Positions 9,937 to 19,971 of a stretch of DNA of 21,011 nt are shown here, one piece after another. The position numbers and the translations under genes are program-made. The stretch is from Globomyces pollinis-pini. Taxonomy: Eukaryota > Chytridiomycota > Chytridiomycetes > Rhizophydiales > Globomycetaceae. The notes beneath the pieces are model-generated. The model made no database searches. It was given only the letters and a program-made list of their open reading frames with translations, and was not told where the DNA came from. The stretch's first letter is position 1; every line of letters starts with the position of its first letter. The stretch is taken from the NCBI GenBank assembly GCA_025399215.1, contig MU621350.1, positions 2,791 through 23,801 on the forward strand, read 5' to 3'.

Positions 9937-10436
9937 ATGGCCTTCATTTCGTTTATTTTCCTTTTGATCCAACTCGCTGTAAATGGTGAAATGATTGGCA
10001 AAGGTTTACTGATGACCAACTGTGTCAACAAAAACGAAGGTAACAACCTGATCTAACCCAAGGTTGGTCAAACGAGATGTGGTCTATTGAAAGAATGGAA
10101 TCTAAAGATGGTGTACCGAATAGTCGTAAAGCATTCTTCACCAAAGGAAAACCCAAAACAAAGAATTCAGGATGGTGGGAAGGGAATGATTCAATATCAG
10201 CCAAATCACTCAAGAATCCCTGGAAAGGGGGTCAAATACGTAATGTAAAGGTGAAAATCAATGACGATGGATTCGAAAAATCGGAAGGGGCACATATTGG
10301 TGAAGTCAAGTTCAAAAGAAATAAGGAGAATTGTCATTGTCAACTTCATCGTGCTCGGCCTGATACCACCATCAAATTAGGTGAATGGTCATGTACGAAA
10401 TTATATTACACTAAAGGTCAACCGAAATGTTCTTGA
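9937..10436 (+). CDS. Small cysteine-containing secreted protein
   Basis: Two exons, 9937-10039 and 10063-10436, joined over a 23-nt intron (GTAACAACC...CTAACCCAAG), giving 158 aa. The first about 17 residues (MAFISFIFLLIQLAVNG) form a clear signal peptide, visible only in the spliced model. The mature part is basic and rich in Lys, Asn, Gly and Trp, with five cysteines: one near the N-terminus, the CHC pair, and two near the end. No conserved domain was recognised. An upstream ATG at 9906 opens another frame of about 27 codons, so transcription probably starts between it and 9937, or the frame acts as a uORF. Secreted effector or wall protein are possible readings; neither is shown. Confidence 0.68.
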
Positions 10437-10526
10437 TCAATCAATATAATTCGTATTTTAATATTGCATGGTCTGATAAGGTTGATGAGTTTTTTACGAT
10501 TAAATTGCCATAGACATGTACATCGA

Positions 10527-11471
10527 TTATTCAGCCCATCCTTCATTGCGAATGAAGGTAATCATATTCAAAAATCCACCTATATTTAGGCCAGCACTAC
10601 ATGCAATATATGTCCAATCCTGTCCATTAGTCAAAAGTCATTACTGGGTAGTATTTGAATAAACCACAAGCAGTAAAACAGCAGACTAGGTCGTTAGTGT
10701 AATGATATGGATACCTGGTACCCATTGGATTACAAAGTTTATGATATATCCTAGCATGTTTTTGGACATTAAATTCTCAAGATTACGCACTAGTTCAAGA
10801 TGTTGTTTGGCTTGATTATTATTGAATTGATTCATTGTTGTTTGACCATTCATGGCACTGCTGTGATGAAGTTCGGTACCCCGTTCCAAATTTTTTAGTG
10901 ATTTCATGGTTAGGACATAGAGGGTGATGATAAGCGTAAAAATCCCAATTTGAAATATAAACGACAGGACAAGGGGAATCGTGATATCATCACTATTGTT
11001 TGCAAAGCACCAGTAACGCGACTCACCATAAGATGAATACATTAATGTGGCACTAGACATACTAACTAAAAATACTGATAGCAACAATTTCCAATCATAT
11101 CGACCTGTTTTGATCTGTTTCTTTAATACGATTTGGAAATAAATTAGAATAGAATAAACAGACACCGTAAACACATTAGCCAAAGCACCCATCATGAAAA
11201 ACATGGCTGCAATTTTACAGCTTTCACCGGATAAGAGATGACCATTTTGTAAAACATAAATCTGGAAATATGTTATTTGAAAGAATATGAATGATTCGAT
11301 GATAGCCAAGTATAGCGGGAAACGAACTGCTACCGCTAGAGCTCGTTTTGATTTGTAATAGCGAACAAGTATTCGATAGATGACATATATGGAGGATAAT
11401 AGACTGAAACCACCGATAATGAAACCTGTTCCATAGACATACAGTTTTGCAGGCAATGGATCATTAATCAT
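10527..11471 (-). CDS. Seven-transmembrane receptor B (cAMP-receptor/Git3-like GPCR)
   Basis: Three exons on the minus strand: 11471-10715, 10685-10645, 10619-10527, giving 296 aa; introns are 29 nt (with ACTAAC) and 25 nt (with GACTAAT). Seven helices, Cys85 in GESC and Cys155 in RYWCF, and an internal Asn/Gln-rich loop between helices 5 and 6. The spliced C-terminus aligns with receptor A through QW.P, YYPDW, GLN.GG.LN and NEGW, which strongly supports both short introns. Unlike A it starts without a mini first exon (MINDPLPAK). A plasma-membrane sensor is likely; ligand and G-protein are unknown. Confidence 0.85.
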
Positions 11472-11651
11472 TTAGAATTACAAGTCAGTGGCATTTTCTT
11501 TCTCGTCGAATGACGTAGAAAAATTCCAGGTGGGAATGATTGACAGAAAAAGAGAAACACAAAAATATTGCTAGCATTCACTAGCTATTAGATGTAGAGA
11601 AATAAAGAGAATAATCAGAAATGAGGGTGTAATTAAAAGAGAGTTAAAGAA

Positions 11652-11881
11652 TTAATTATAAGTTATGCGTGATATGATAAAACGACAAGAGAAAAGCTTG
11701 ATTACAATCTGTTTAATTTCTTCAGCAATATCAAGTGCTTACTGACGAGCCTTCGATAGTGAGTGGGTGAGATGAGAGGATCATGTTGAAATGGATTGCA
11801 AGTAGAAGACGGGACAGAGATAGTAGTAGGTGTAGTAGCGAATACGTGATTAAAGATTATCAAGAGTGTGACAATATTCAT
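11652..11881 (-). CDS. Possible tiny secreted protein
   Basis: The ATG at 11881 opens a frame whose first about 15 residues (MNIVTLLIIFNHVFA) look like a signal peptide, followed by a Thr/Ser/Pro-rich stretch with one Cys. Unspliced it stops at 11702 after 59 aa. Removing a 23-nt GTAAGC...CTGAAG segment (11742-11720) extends it to 68 aa ending at 11652. No family resemblance. It may instead be part of the divergent promoter. Confidence 0.3.
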
Positions 11882-12176
11882 AGCAAACTAATTTGTGATT
11901 ATTCTGATTGTTTTTTGTGAGGTGTGTAGGGTTGGTGAAACAAAGGCCAGCCCAGATGTGTATTGAGTACAACAGTACACACAGACTACAAACAACTGTG
12001 ACAAAGAATGCAATTGCTGTTGCAACTGCTCTTCATATATAAAATCATTAAATGGTACTATGAGTGATGATGCTTGTGGTTAAGAAAGTACTAACATCCA
12101 CTGCAATTGAACCCATGATACGAGCCCACTCTCTTTAACAACCACTTGCAAGTCCTTCACTCAATCCCTACTCTTT
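11882..12176. promoter_or_regulatory. Upstream region of the ABCC transporter with TATA-like box
   Basis: A TATATAAAA element at 12036-12044 lies about 135 bases before the transporter start codon. Around 12110-12176 the plus strand becomes C/T-rich. No coding segment is supported. Confidence 0.35.
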
Positions 12177-15100
12177 ATGAATATATCCTACTGTAACTCT
12201 TTTGGTAAGTTTTTACTGCTCCCTATCCTGCTTGGTCCCTTTACTAACAAATACTATTTTCAATGTATCAATAATACGAATATCATCATTACCATTCTTA
12301 CTCCTATTCAGCATCATTAACCTTCTTTAGGATTGGGTCCCTATAGCAATATAGCTGTCTTTGACTTCACTACTTGCTTCTCAGACTCACTACTATCCGT
12401 CCTCACATTCTTCATTTCTATCATCATTCTTGCAAATACAAATACTTTCAAACCGTCAAAGAAAACGTATTCGGTTCTGTTCCTGCATGCTCTTAAAGTA
12501 TTAATCATCACATTAGTACTACTTTTACATGCTTTCTTACTATACACCTTTTACACCTCCATATCCTCCAATAAACCAATTTTACTGCAAGGTTTATCCA
12601 CCATTCCACCATTGTCTTCTATCATCGCTTCCGGTCTATCTTTTTTCTTGGCCTTATCTACCATATTTGTGTCAGCCAGAAATATCACTGATGGAACTTC
12701 TTTTCTCATGTGCAGTTTATGGATGGTTGTTTGGTTGCTTGATTGTATCAGACTACGTTCGTCAATCACCTTACTGGATTCTGATACCCTTTCCAAAATT
12801 ACCAGTTCCTTAAAATATGATAATGCACATTTAAGCTTATACATCCTCACACTCCTCGTCATATTAGAGTTCTTTTATATAATCTTGGCCAGTTTACCGT
12901 TAATGGGTTGGATGACAGTTCAAATGAGTCGATCTACAAGTCCAGAATTACATGCTTCATTTATTTCTAGAATATTTTTCGTTTGGGTATGGCCATTTAT
13001 GAATCGAGGCTGGAAAAAGTATTTTTTAATGATTAAATTAACGATTAGACCTTTGGAAATTGAAGATGTATATGATTTAAATCCTGAAATGACCTCCGAG
13101 CATTTGGATGCAGTTTTCACAAAAGCGTGGGAGCAAGAAGAAATGGCAATCGGTAAACGTGGTGATACTTTTATCGGTCGTGCTTTGCTAGTACTTGTCA
13201 AAGTATTTCGTATAGTCAAGAGTATTGGTAATATGCCAGCGAAAATGTTCAAAAAAACTACAGAAGAGGAAGAAGTAAATCAAGAATATGTTGATTATGC
13301 TACTTCGAATTCTATTTTCTTGGTTAAAGTTTTATTACGTGCCTTTGGGACTGAATACCTTGCTGCCGGTATCTTGCGTCTTATTATGATCGGAATGGGA
13401 TTTCTATCACCTCAATTGATGAATCTATTGCTGGTGTTTTTGCAGAGTCCCAGACAAGAAAATCAAAACGCTTCCAACGTATTTGGTCTCTCTATCATTT
13501 TTTCACTTGTCTTGATCAATTTCATCAACGTGGGTTTATCTTCAATGTTTACTTGGATCTGTGACATGGTGACTTATAAAGCTCGTTCGGCATTAATGAC
13601 CACTTTATATAAAAAGGCACTTCGAATGCGTGTACCAATGGACGCCGGTGAAATCACTAACCGGTTTAGTGGTGATACAGCTGCAGTTACTGGCGCTTTC
13701 GCATTCTTGCATTTGCTATGGACAGCACCTATCGAATTAGTAGTATGTTTGTATTTACTCTATGGGATTCTAGGTAAAATTGTAATAATTAATGACTCTA
13801 GGAATCGCATCTTTTGCTTCATTGGCTACCACTATCATTATAGGTTCGGCAACCTACTTTGTTACTCCGATCATCATTAGACGAACTGTACTGATGATGG
13901 AATTGAACGATAAACGAATTGGACTTGTATCAGGATCATTTGGATTCATTCAAACAATCAAAATGTATGGCTGGGAAAACGTTTTTGGAAACAAAATAAC
14001 GAGTGTTAGAAACACACAATTAAAAGAATTGGGAGGCGTCATGTTGATCAATGCATTTGTGGGTGGATTGATTGCTAGTGCTGTCAATCTTATCATCCTC
14101 AGTACCTTGGCTTTATACGCTTTAACAGCACCAAAAGATCAACCACTGGATTTAGCCAAAATCTTTGTCGGTATGGCATTACTGAACACATTGCAAGGCC
14201 CATTGAATACATTAGCAGGATTCTATGCCGAAATCATGCAACTATCCGTTTCATTTGAACGACTGACGGATGTATTGTTGGCACCTATGATTGATCATCA
14301 ACATGAATACCGACCGGTAGATGAGGAATGGAATTCATTTGTATCCATTCGAAAAGCCAATTTTGGGACTATCCCGGAATATGAAGATGAAGAACCTATA
14401 CTTATTTTACATGATATTAATGTTGACATTCCAATTGGGAAATTGACATTGATATTGGGCCCAACTGGTAGTGGAAAGACCAGTTTATTGGAAGCATTGG
14501 CTGATTCTGGGTTGGAAATCCAGCCGGGTAGTCAAATCATGAAAGTACCTGATTTCAAAAGTGCATTGTTGACCCAAGAACCTTGGATTTTTAATGGTAC
14601 CATCCGTGATAATATCCTCTTCTTTTCTGAATATGATGCTGATTGGTATAAGAGCGTTGTAGAAGCATGCTCGCTAGTATCAGATTTCGAACTCATGAAA
14701 GGACGTGATCGAGCTGAATTGAATGATGGTGGTAATTTAAGTGGTGGACAGAAAAATCGAATTGCTTTGGCTAGAGTTGTATACACTCAATCTTCTGATG
14801 TCTTTTTCTTTGATGATCCCTTATCCGCTGTGGATGCTAAGGTTGGTGCTCATATCTTTCAAAATGTCATGAGCAATGAAGGTATTCTGGCTTCTAAAAC
14901 ACGTATCATGGTTACCAATCGTGTAGATTTGATTAGCAAGGCAGATCATATTGTTGTTATGAACCAAGGAACCGTTATTGCTCAAGGATCGTACTCAAAA
15001 ATAATGGAAAGCGATGATCATAATCTCAAAGTTATTTTAGGATTAGCTAAAGATCGGAATAGTGTTCAGTCTTCCTTTAGTATACAGTCTGAAACCTTCA

Positions 15101-17409
15101 AAGTAGAACCTAGTACTGTTGGTCGTGTGTTATCTGCTATCGGCGAAGAAGCGGAACCAGATACGTTTGTGTTTGATGAAGATGATTTCATGTATCCACT
15201 TGATGATTATATTGAAGATTATCGAAATGGAACGGTCAATCGTCAAGCAGGGACAATAGGACGAGGTGAGACTATCAAACGAAATGTGACACTAAATCGA
15301 TCAAATACTCTGAAACGGTCTGGAACTTTGGGTCGATCCAACACTATTAATAAATCAGGCACACTAGGTCGATCAAATACAATACGTAAAAATACGCTTG
15401 GTCGATCAAATACACTCAAGAAATCTACTTCTGGAACATTGGGAAGAACAAATACTCTCAAAAAGTCAACAGATACATTAACCCGTCGTGATGGTCCAAA
15501 TGTCGAGTCAACTCTCACAAGATCTAATACAATCGTCACCTTATCTCGAAAGAGAACGCTTGGTGCCAATATCATGATCACAGATGAAGAGCAGGATGAA
15601 CTTAATATCAAAGAAGGTCAGAAGTATAACGTTGTGAAGGATGAAATGGGTCAACGTGGTAAACTAAATTATAACCTTTACGGTTATTATTTGAAAAACA
15701 CCTCAAGATTGGTTACGTTTATTGTGTTTGTTCTTTTACTGTTCAATCTTGGTGTGGAGTCATTTGATGAGTTTTGGCTGCAAATATGGGGTCAAGCCAA
15801 TTCATCACTATTCATTACCAATCTCTATTTCCTTTTGATTTTCTTTTTTGGATCTGTTGGTAATACTGCATTTGATATCATTTTGAACATTGTGGCTATT
15901 CGAATTATGGCATTACAAGCTTCAAGAAAAATGCACGAGACTTCAATTAAAACTACACTTGCGTCGCCAATGTCTTTTTTTCATGCAAATCCTGCAGGTA
16001 GAATCATCAACAGATTTTCGAACGATATGACAGCTTTGGATCGTACTATTCCATCGGATTTAATGGCTATGATAAATGCTTTATTGGCTGCACTCATGAG
16101 CATTCTCTTGGCATCTATTGCATCTTATTATGTCATTATTATTGCACTCGTCATGGGTGTTTTGTACTTTTTCTTGATTTCATATTTCATGGCTACAGTA
16201 CGAGAATTACGACGATTGGTATTATCCACACAATCACCAACTTTTACTTTTTTAAAGGATACTTTGGATGGATTGGCAACTATCAGAGGTTGTCATAAAG
16301 AAATGGAAAGTGAAAGGAAGATTCAGAAATTGATTAATCAAAATTCGAAAGTCTTTTATTCTACATTTGCTGCTTCATCTTGGTTAGCTACCAACATTCA
16401 ATTCTTGTCATTTTTACTAACCATTCCTGTTATGGTCTTTGTAGTTATTCAAAAAGATACAGCTAATGCAGGTTTCTTGGCTATTGCTCTCACAAATGCT
16501 CTCAGTGTGGGCAGTACTTTGCAAGGAATCATCCAGGCTTACATAGCGATTGAAATCAGTATGGTATCCATTGAACGTATCAAGGAATATATTGAACTCA
16601 AATCAGAGGATGAAATACGAAACACCCATTTGAAAACATATCGACCACCAAAGAAATGGCCAATGAAAGGAGAGATCCAGTTTATAGATTATTCAACTAG
16701 TTATACACAAGACCAAGATGATCGCGAAGATGTATTGAAACATTTGGATCTGACATTCAAAGCTGGAAATCGAATAGCCATTGTAGGAAGAACGGGTGCT
16801 GGTAAAAGCTCGATTGTATTGGCATTGTTTCAATTATTGCGACCAACTACTGGTAAAATCTTGATTGATGGGGTTGATTTGGCCAAATTGAATATTCAGA
16901 CTGTCCGAGAACGTTTGGCGATTATTCCACAAGAAGCCATGGTATTTCCGGGAACTATTCGTGATAATCTCGATCCAGCACATAAATATAAGGATGAGGA
17001 TCTTTGGGAGTCATTGGAATTGGTTGGATTAAAAGATTTAGTGATGGGATTAAACGAAAAAACAGAAAAGGGAGTATCAAAACTTGAAGAACGATTTCCG
17101 GGCGAAAGATTGTCCGTGGGTCAAAAGCAACAATTCTGTCTTTGTCGTGCCATACTAGTAAAAAGCAAAGTTGTCGTATTGGATGAACCTACTGCCAATA
17201 TTGATATCCAAACGGATGAAATCATTCAAAAGCTGATCCGTGATGTATTTAAATCATGCACTATTATCACTATTGCCCATCGTATTCCAACTATTCTGGA
17301 TTATGATAAAGTTTTGGTGTTGGATCAAGGAAAGGTTGTTGAATTTGATGATCCAAAGGTTTTATTGGCTGATCCTGAATCATCCTTTTATTCGCTTGCT
17401 AATGCTTAA
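12177..17409 (+). CDS. Full-length ABCC (MRP/Ycf1-type) ABC transporter with repeat linker
   Basis: Three exons, 12177-12204, 12331-13773, 13802-17409, giving 1692 aa; introns are 126 and 28 nt. The N-terminus rebuilt over the long intron, MNISYCNSFGLGP then FTTCFSD, matches the start of MRP1/Ycf1-type proteins and supports the start. Order: TMD0 (five helices, to about 210), TMD1, NBD1, linker, TMD2, NBD2. NBD1 has Walker A GPTGSGKT (about 709), TQEPW, LSGGQ (about 803), then a degenerate FFFDDP and Asn at the switch-His position. NBD2 is canonical: GRTGAGKSS (about 1486), LSVGQ (about 1593), VVVLDEPT, TIAHR. This asymmetry is typical of ABCC pumps, so NBD2 should carry most hydrolysis. Expected role: export of glutathione conjugates or other organic anions across vacuolar or plasma membrane. 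The linker at about 970-1077 holds an unusual S/T/R-rich tandem repeat. The next gene is 800 bases away in the same direction. Confidence 0.96.
12205..12330 (+). other. 126-nt first intron of the ABCC gene
   Basis: GTAAGT donor, CATTAACC branch-like motif and TTCTTTAG acceptor. After the donor only two AG dinucleotides occur, one in CAG near 12311 and the acceptor itself. It is more than twice as long as any other intron in the window. Retention would run into an in-frame TAA shortly before the acceptor. Confidence 0.7.
15288..15530 (+). repeat. In-frame tandem repeat coding TLGRSNT-type units
   Basis: Lies inside the ABCC gene, between NBD1 and TMD2. Six cores of the form R-S/T-N-T recur every 11-14 residues, mostly as TLGRSNT(L/I)KKSG. 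DNA copies differ in length and third bases, so this is an old or selected repeat rather than a recent expansion. Each core has basic residues before Ser/Thr. Confidence 0.85.
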
Positions 17410-18208
17410 TTGTTTTTATTAATATAAATAATTCACATTTATTATTATCTTGTTTTTCTTATTTATTTGGTCCCCAGATGAATCTTAAACCGAAAATATT
17501 TTATTGAATAGACATTATAACACAATCCTCTAAGGTTTTATAGCGTTGACATCTCGCGTAATATTTTACCATTAGTCTTTTCCTTGTCTATTTATGAATT
17601 TTGTTTTTGTAACCACTATAATTATTGTGTAAGGTACTGCGGTCAATAATATACGGTATGAAAGATTACCAAATGGATATTACGAATATCCTAATTATTG
17701 AAAGAGACATTGAAATTGATCATCCATTAGATCAAGTAAAATTTAAGACAAGGTCAATAAATGTATCATGGTATCGAAATTAGACATGGTAAAATAGGAT
17801 TGAAAGCAGCAATAAGTAATGATCCAAACCGTAGTACATTTTCCGTGATCTGCTCCGATAATTTTTGATCGACACAGTTTCTGATCAGAGTTGAAGGTTG
17901 TTTATGGTGGAGTTATTTTGAGGAAGCATGTGCTTTCGTTAGATGAAATTCATCTTGTGATCAATTATTTAGTTTCAGTTCCAGAGCGGTTTTGTTTCAA
18001 GCTAGCAGAGAAAGCACTGGACCATTTAGTGAAATGAACAACAATCCACGTCCCTGATAATTAAATCTTGAACCAAAGCAACAAACTGAGCGTGTTCTAA
18101 TGTCGTACCATGTGAATGACTTTCACATGCCAATCATTTTTCTGTTTTTTGTTGGAGGCTCATGACTGATGATGATTCTTCAACTTTTTACTTTTTTCCC
18201 CACAAATT
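17410..18208. other. Intergenic region between ABCC and PEX22-like genes
   Basis: About 800 bases with the ABCC 3' UTR at the start and the PEX22-like promoter at the end. Between them lies a possible decayed ORF, annotated separately. No RNA gene was recognised. Confidence 0.4.
17630..18055 (+). pseudogene. Possible decayed protein-coding segment
   Basis: Several short stretches read like real protein but in successive frames. RYERLPNGYYEYPNY (from about 17654) is followed one frame on by ERDIEIDHPLDQVKFKTRS, then from 17770 by GIEIRHGKIGLKAA...STFSVICSDNF, and after one stop STQFLIRVEGCLWWSYFEEA. The last two share a frame. A PH-like beta-domain feel is my impression only. No short GT..AG intron accounts for the shifts, so a relic or sequence errors are likelier than a working gene. 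Confidence is low. Confidence 0.25.
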
Positions 18209-19272
18209 ATGTTACAAACGATACTAAAGAAAGCGTTGAGAATCTGCAGTCCAATCACTCTCTTTGCCTTCCTCGTTTATTGCTACTTGAAGCGTAGAAA
18301 TTTCTTGGGTTCTTTTCAAAAGCAATCTACTTTAGTTCAATCTAAAAAAATTATTACTATCTCAACTAAAAATGTATGTTAAAGAAACTCTTATTTTCTT
18401 CTTTTTGGACAGTTTCTAATTCTTTAGATTTTACTTTGGAATGCTTCGTCTGATCCTACTCAACCTATCATTGCCTTCAAAGAGTCTGCAATTGCTTTTT
18501 TGAAGAGTTTATTAAAGACTTCCGATTGGTCACCTATTTTGATATCCGTTATTTCCTCTGACCAAGAAGAGGTTGCTATACAACAATTATTACACTCAAC
18601 TGGTAATTGAACGGTTAAAATATTTATTTCTTTATAGGACTATATTCAAATGGTTTGGATCCAAAGAAAGTACTGTTCTGTTCAACAAAGGAAGGTGTCG
18701 TCCATATAACAAGGCATATCAATCCAAAATTACATATGGATACAAATGTAGATACTGTTGCCGCCTTGGCTCCTCATTTAACTCGTTGCATATATGTTCA
18801 GAATTCTAAGATGGATAGTTTCCATAATGAGTTACGCCGATCATCCAGTTCTCTAAATGATTTCCCACATACCACTACAGCAAATTCGCTTGATCAAGTA
18901 GACCTTACAAATCAATCAACGAGTGTGGATTTAGGAGCATCAGAGTCCCCTAAAACAAGAGTGTCATCTCCGACCATAGACCCAAAACTAAAGTCTATCA
19001 ATACCATAAACGAAGACTCACATACCATTGTCGAAGAAACCAATTCGGCAAATAAAGTCGCGGAGAGACCAGCAATTTTGAATAAACAACTAAAAGTACA
19101 ATCAGATAGCTTGAAGAGAAGAGCATCATACAGAACGCTGGCAATCAAGTCCCCTACACAAACTAAATCATCCGAGAGATTAGAAAGAGAGAGTGATATA
19201 CCTCAGCTTCTTGTTGGACTCAAGAATGTTGTACGGGTGGTATCACTTTCAGACTGCGGTTTGATTGAATGA
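18209..19272 (+). CDS. PEX22: PEX22-like peroxisomal membrane protein
   Basis: Three exons, 18209-18373, 18428-18602, 18638-19272, giving 324 aa; introns are 54 and 35 nt. PEX22 anchors the ubiquitin-conjugating enzyme PEX4 on the peroxisome, where PEX4 ubiquitinates the import receptor PEX5 for recycling. Visible here: an N-terminal membrane helix at about 12-28 flanked by basic residues, then the soluble domain with ILLWNASSDPTQPIIAF and the signature KVLFCSTKEG...HI.RHI.P.LHMDTN, close to the plant-type PEX22 pattern. From about 185 to 300 a Ser/Thr-rich, probably disordered insertion interrupts the domain before a final strand, LLVGLKNVVRVVSL. The first intron has a decoy CAG; only the distal TTTAG acceptor keeps the frame. 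Family call is by motif recognition. Confidence 0.82.
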
Positions 19273-19519
19273 TCTTTCCCAAATGAAACTGTTCAAAATT
19301 TTAATATATTGTTTAAATTGATCAACTATCGATTTTTTAATTTATCTTTTAAATACTTATTATGGTGGAAAAAAAGATTCTCATCAAGAAACTACTTCAC
19401 AAACTGATACAAACTGATATGGTCACATCCGCTTTTGATGGAAATCGATATCTAATTTGGGATAAAAATATAAAATAGGAGATATCCAACATCCAATAAA
19501 TCCACTGTGTTATTATAAA

Positions 19520-19581
19520 ATATTTGTTTGCTTTAACGTGACTCAACAGCATATTTGTTTGCTTTAATGTGACTCAACAGC
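19520..19581. repeat. 31-bp tandem duplication carrying TGACTCA
   Basis: Two adjacent copies differ at one base (TTTAACGTG versus TTTAATGTG). Each contains TGACTCA, the consensus for AP-1/Gcn4-type bZIP factors. The duplication lies about 390 bases before the secreted-protein start. Confidence 0.9.
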
Positions 19582-19649
19582 CATTGCGCTGTGAATAATA
19601 GAATCGATCAAATTTCAATGGTGGGGATCGAACGAATATTATGATTTAA

Positions 19650-19675
19650 ATGATGCTGGTGGACGACCAGATCAT
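19650..19675. other. Stem-loop
   Basis: ATGAT-G-CTGGT, loop GGACG, then ACCAGATCAT: a ten-pair stem with one bulged G. A neighbouring palindrome-like ATGATTTAAATGAT starts at 19641. Function unknown. Confidence 0.6.
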
Positions 19676-19971
19676 GCTGTCAGTTAGTAAATGTCGAGGT
19701 GTTGTACAAATATTACAGAAAAATGTTTTGCCACCCCTTCCATTCGCGTCCTAGCACAACACACTAACTACAAATTATTTACGTTCTAACCGTGACATAA
19801 CAAGTACGGAAAATGATATGGAAAACATTTCAAAAGTGGAGAGTTTAGATGGATGTTATGAAGAGTAAGCAAACAATCATTTAAATATTTGGCATGGAGA
19901 TAAACAACAAATAGCATAAATAACAGCTGATATTATCACAGTCAATTCCATTACCGATCCTATTTTATTAA

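Larger units (their letters stand above)
19273..19971. promoter_or_regulatory. Intergenic region with duplicated TGACTCA unit and a hairpin
   Basis: Contains the PEX22-like 3' UTR and the promoter of the secreted-protein gene. A 38-codon frame at 19362-19478 (MVEKKILIKK...) has no support. A 31-bp tandem duplication is at 19520-19581, a strong hairpin at 19650-19675, and a minus-strand B-box-like GTTCGATCC at 19625-19633. TATA-like AT runs occur near 19914-19922. Confidence 0.4.

Noticed and set aside
12529..13252. Overlapping frames on both strands over the ABCC N-terminal half
   Set aside because: The ABCC frame carries recognisable TMD0/TMD1 protein; the others are shadows.
15243..15611. 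Long minus-strand reading frame opposite the ABCC linker
   Set aside because: It is an antisense by-product of the R/S/T repeat coding region, with a composition that mirrors the repeat.
12177..17409. CFTR-like channel
   Set aside because: The linker suggests an R domain, but TMD0 and the overall motifs fit MRP/Ycf1-type pumps, and the repeat has no CFTR similarity.
18374..18412. Shorter first intron of the PEX22-like gene ending at the nearer CAG
   Set aside because: It leads to a stop within a few codons of the family motif; the distal acceptor restores ILLWNASSDP.
400..19272. Ciliate-type genetic code, suggested by the tiny introns
   Set aside because: Long genes end at normal TAA/TAG/TGA codons at family-appropriate lengths, and no internal TAA/TAG needs reading as Gln.
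19362..19478. 38-codon frame after the PEX22-like gene
   Set aside because: Too short, with no signal, family or splice support.
19600..19690. Possible tRNA gene on the minus strand
   Set aside because: The T-loop sequence is present, but the T stem (ATTCG against CCCAC) and the acceptor stem do not pair.
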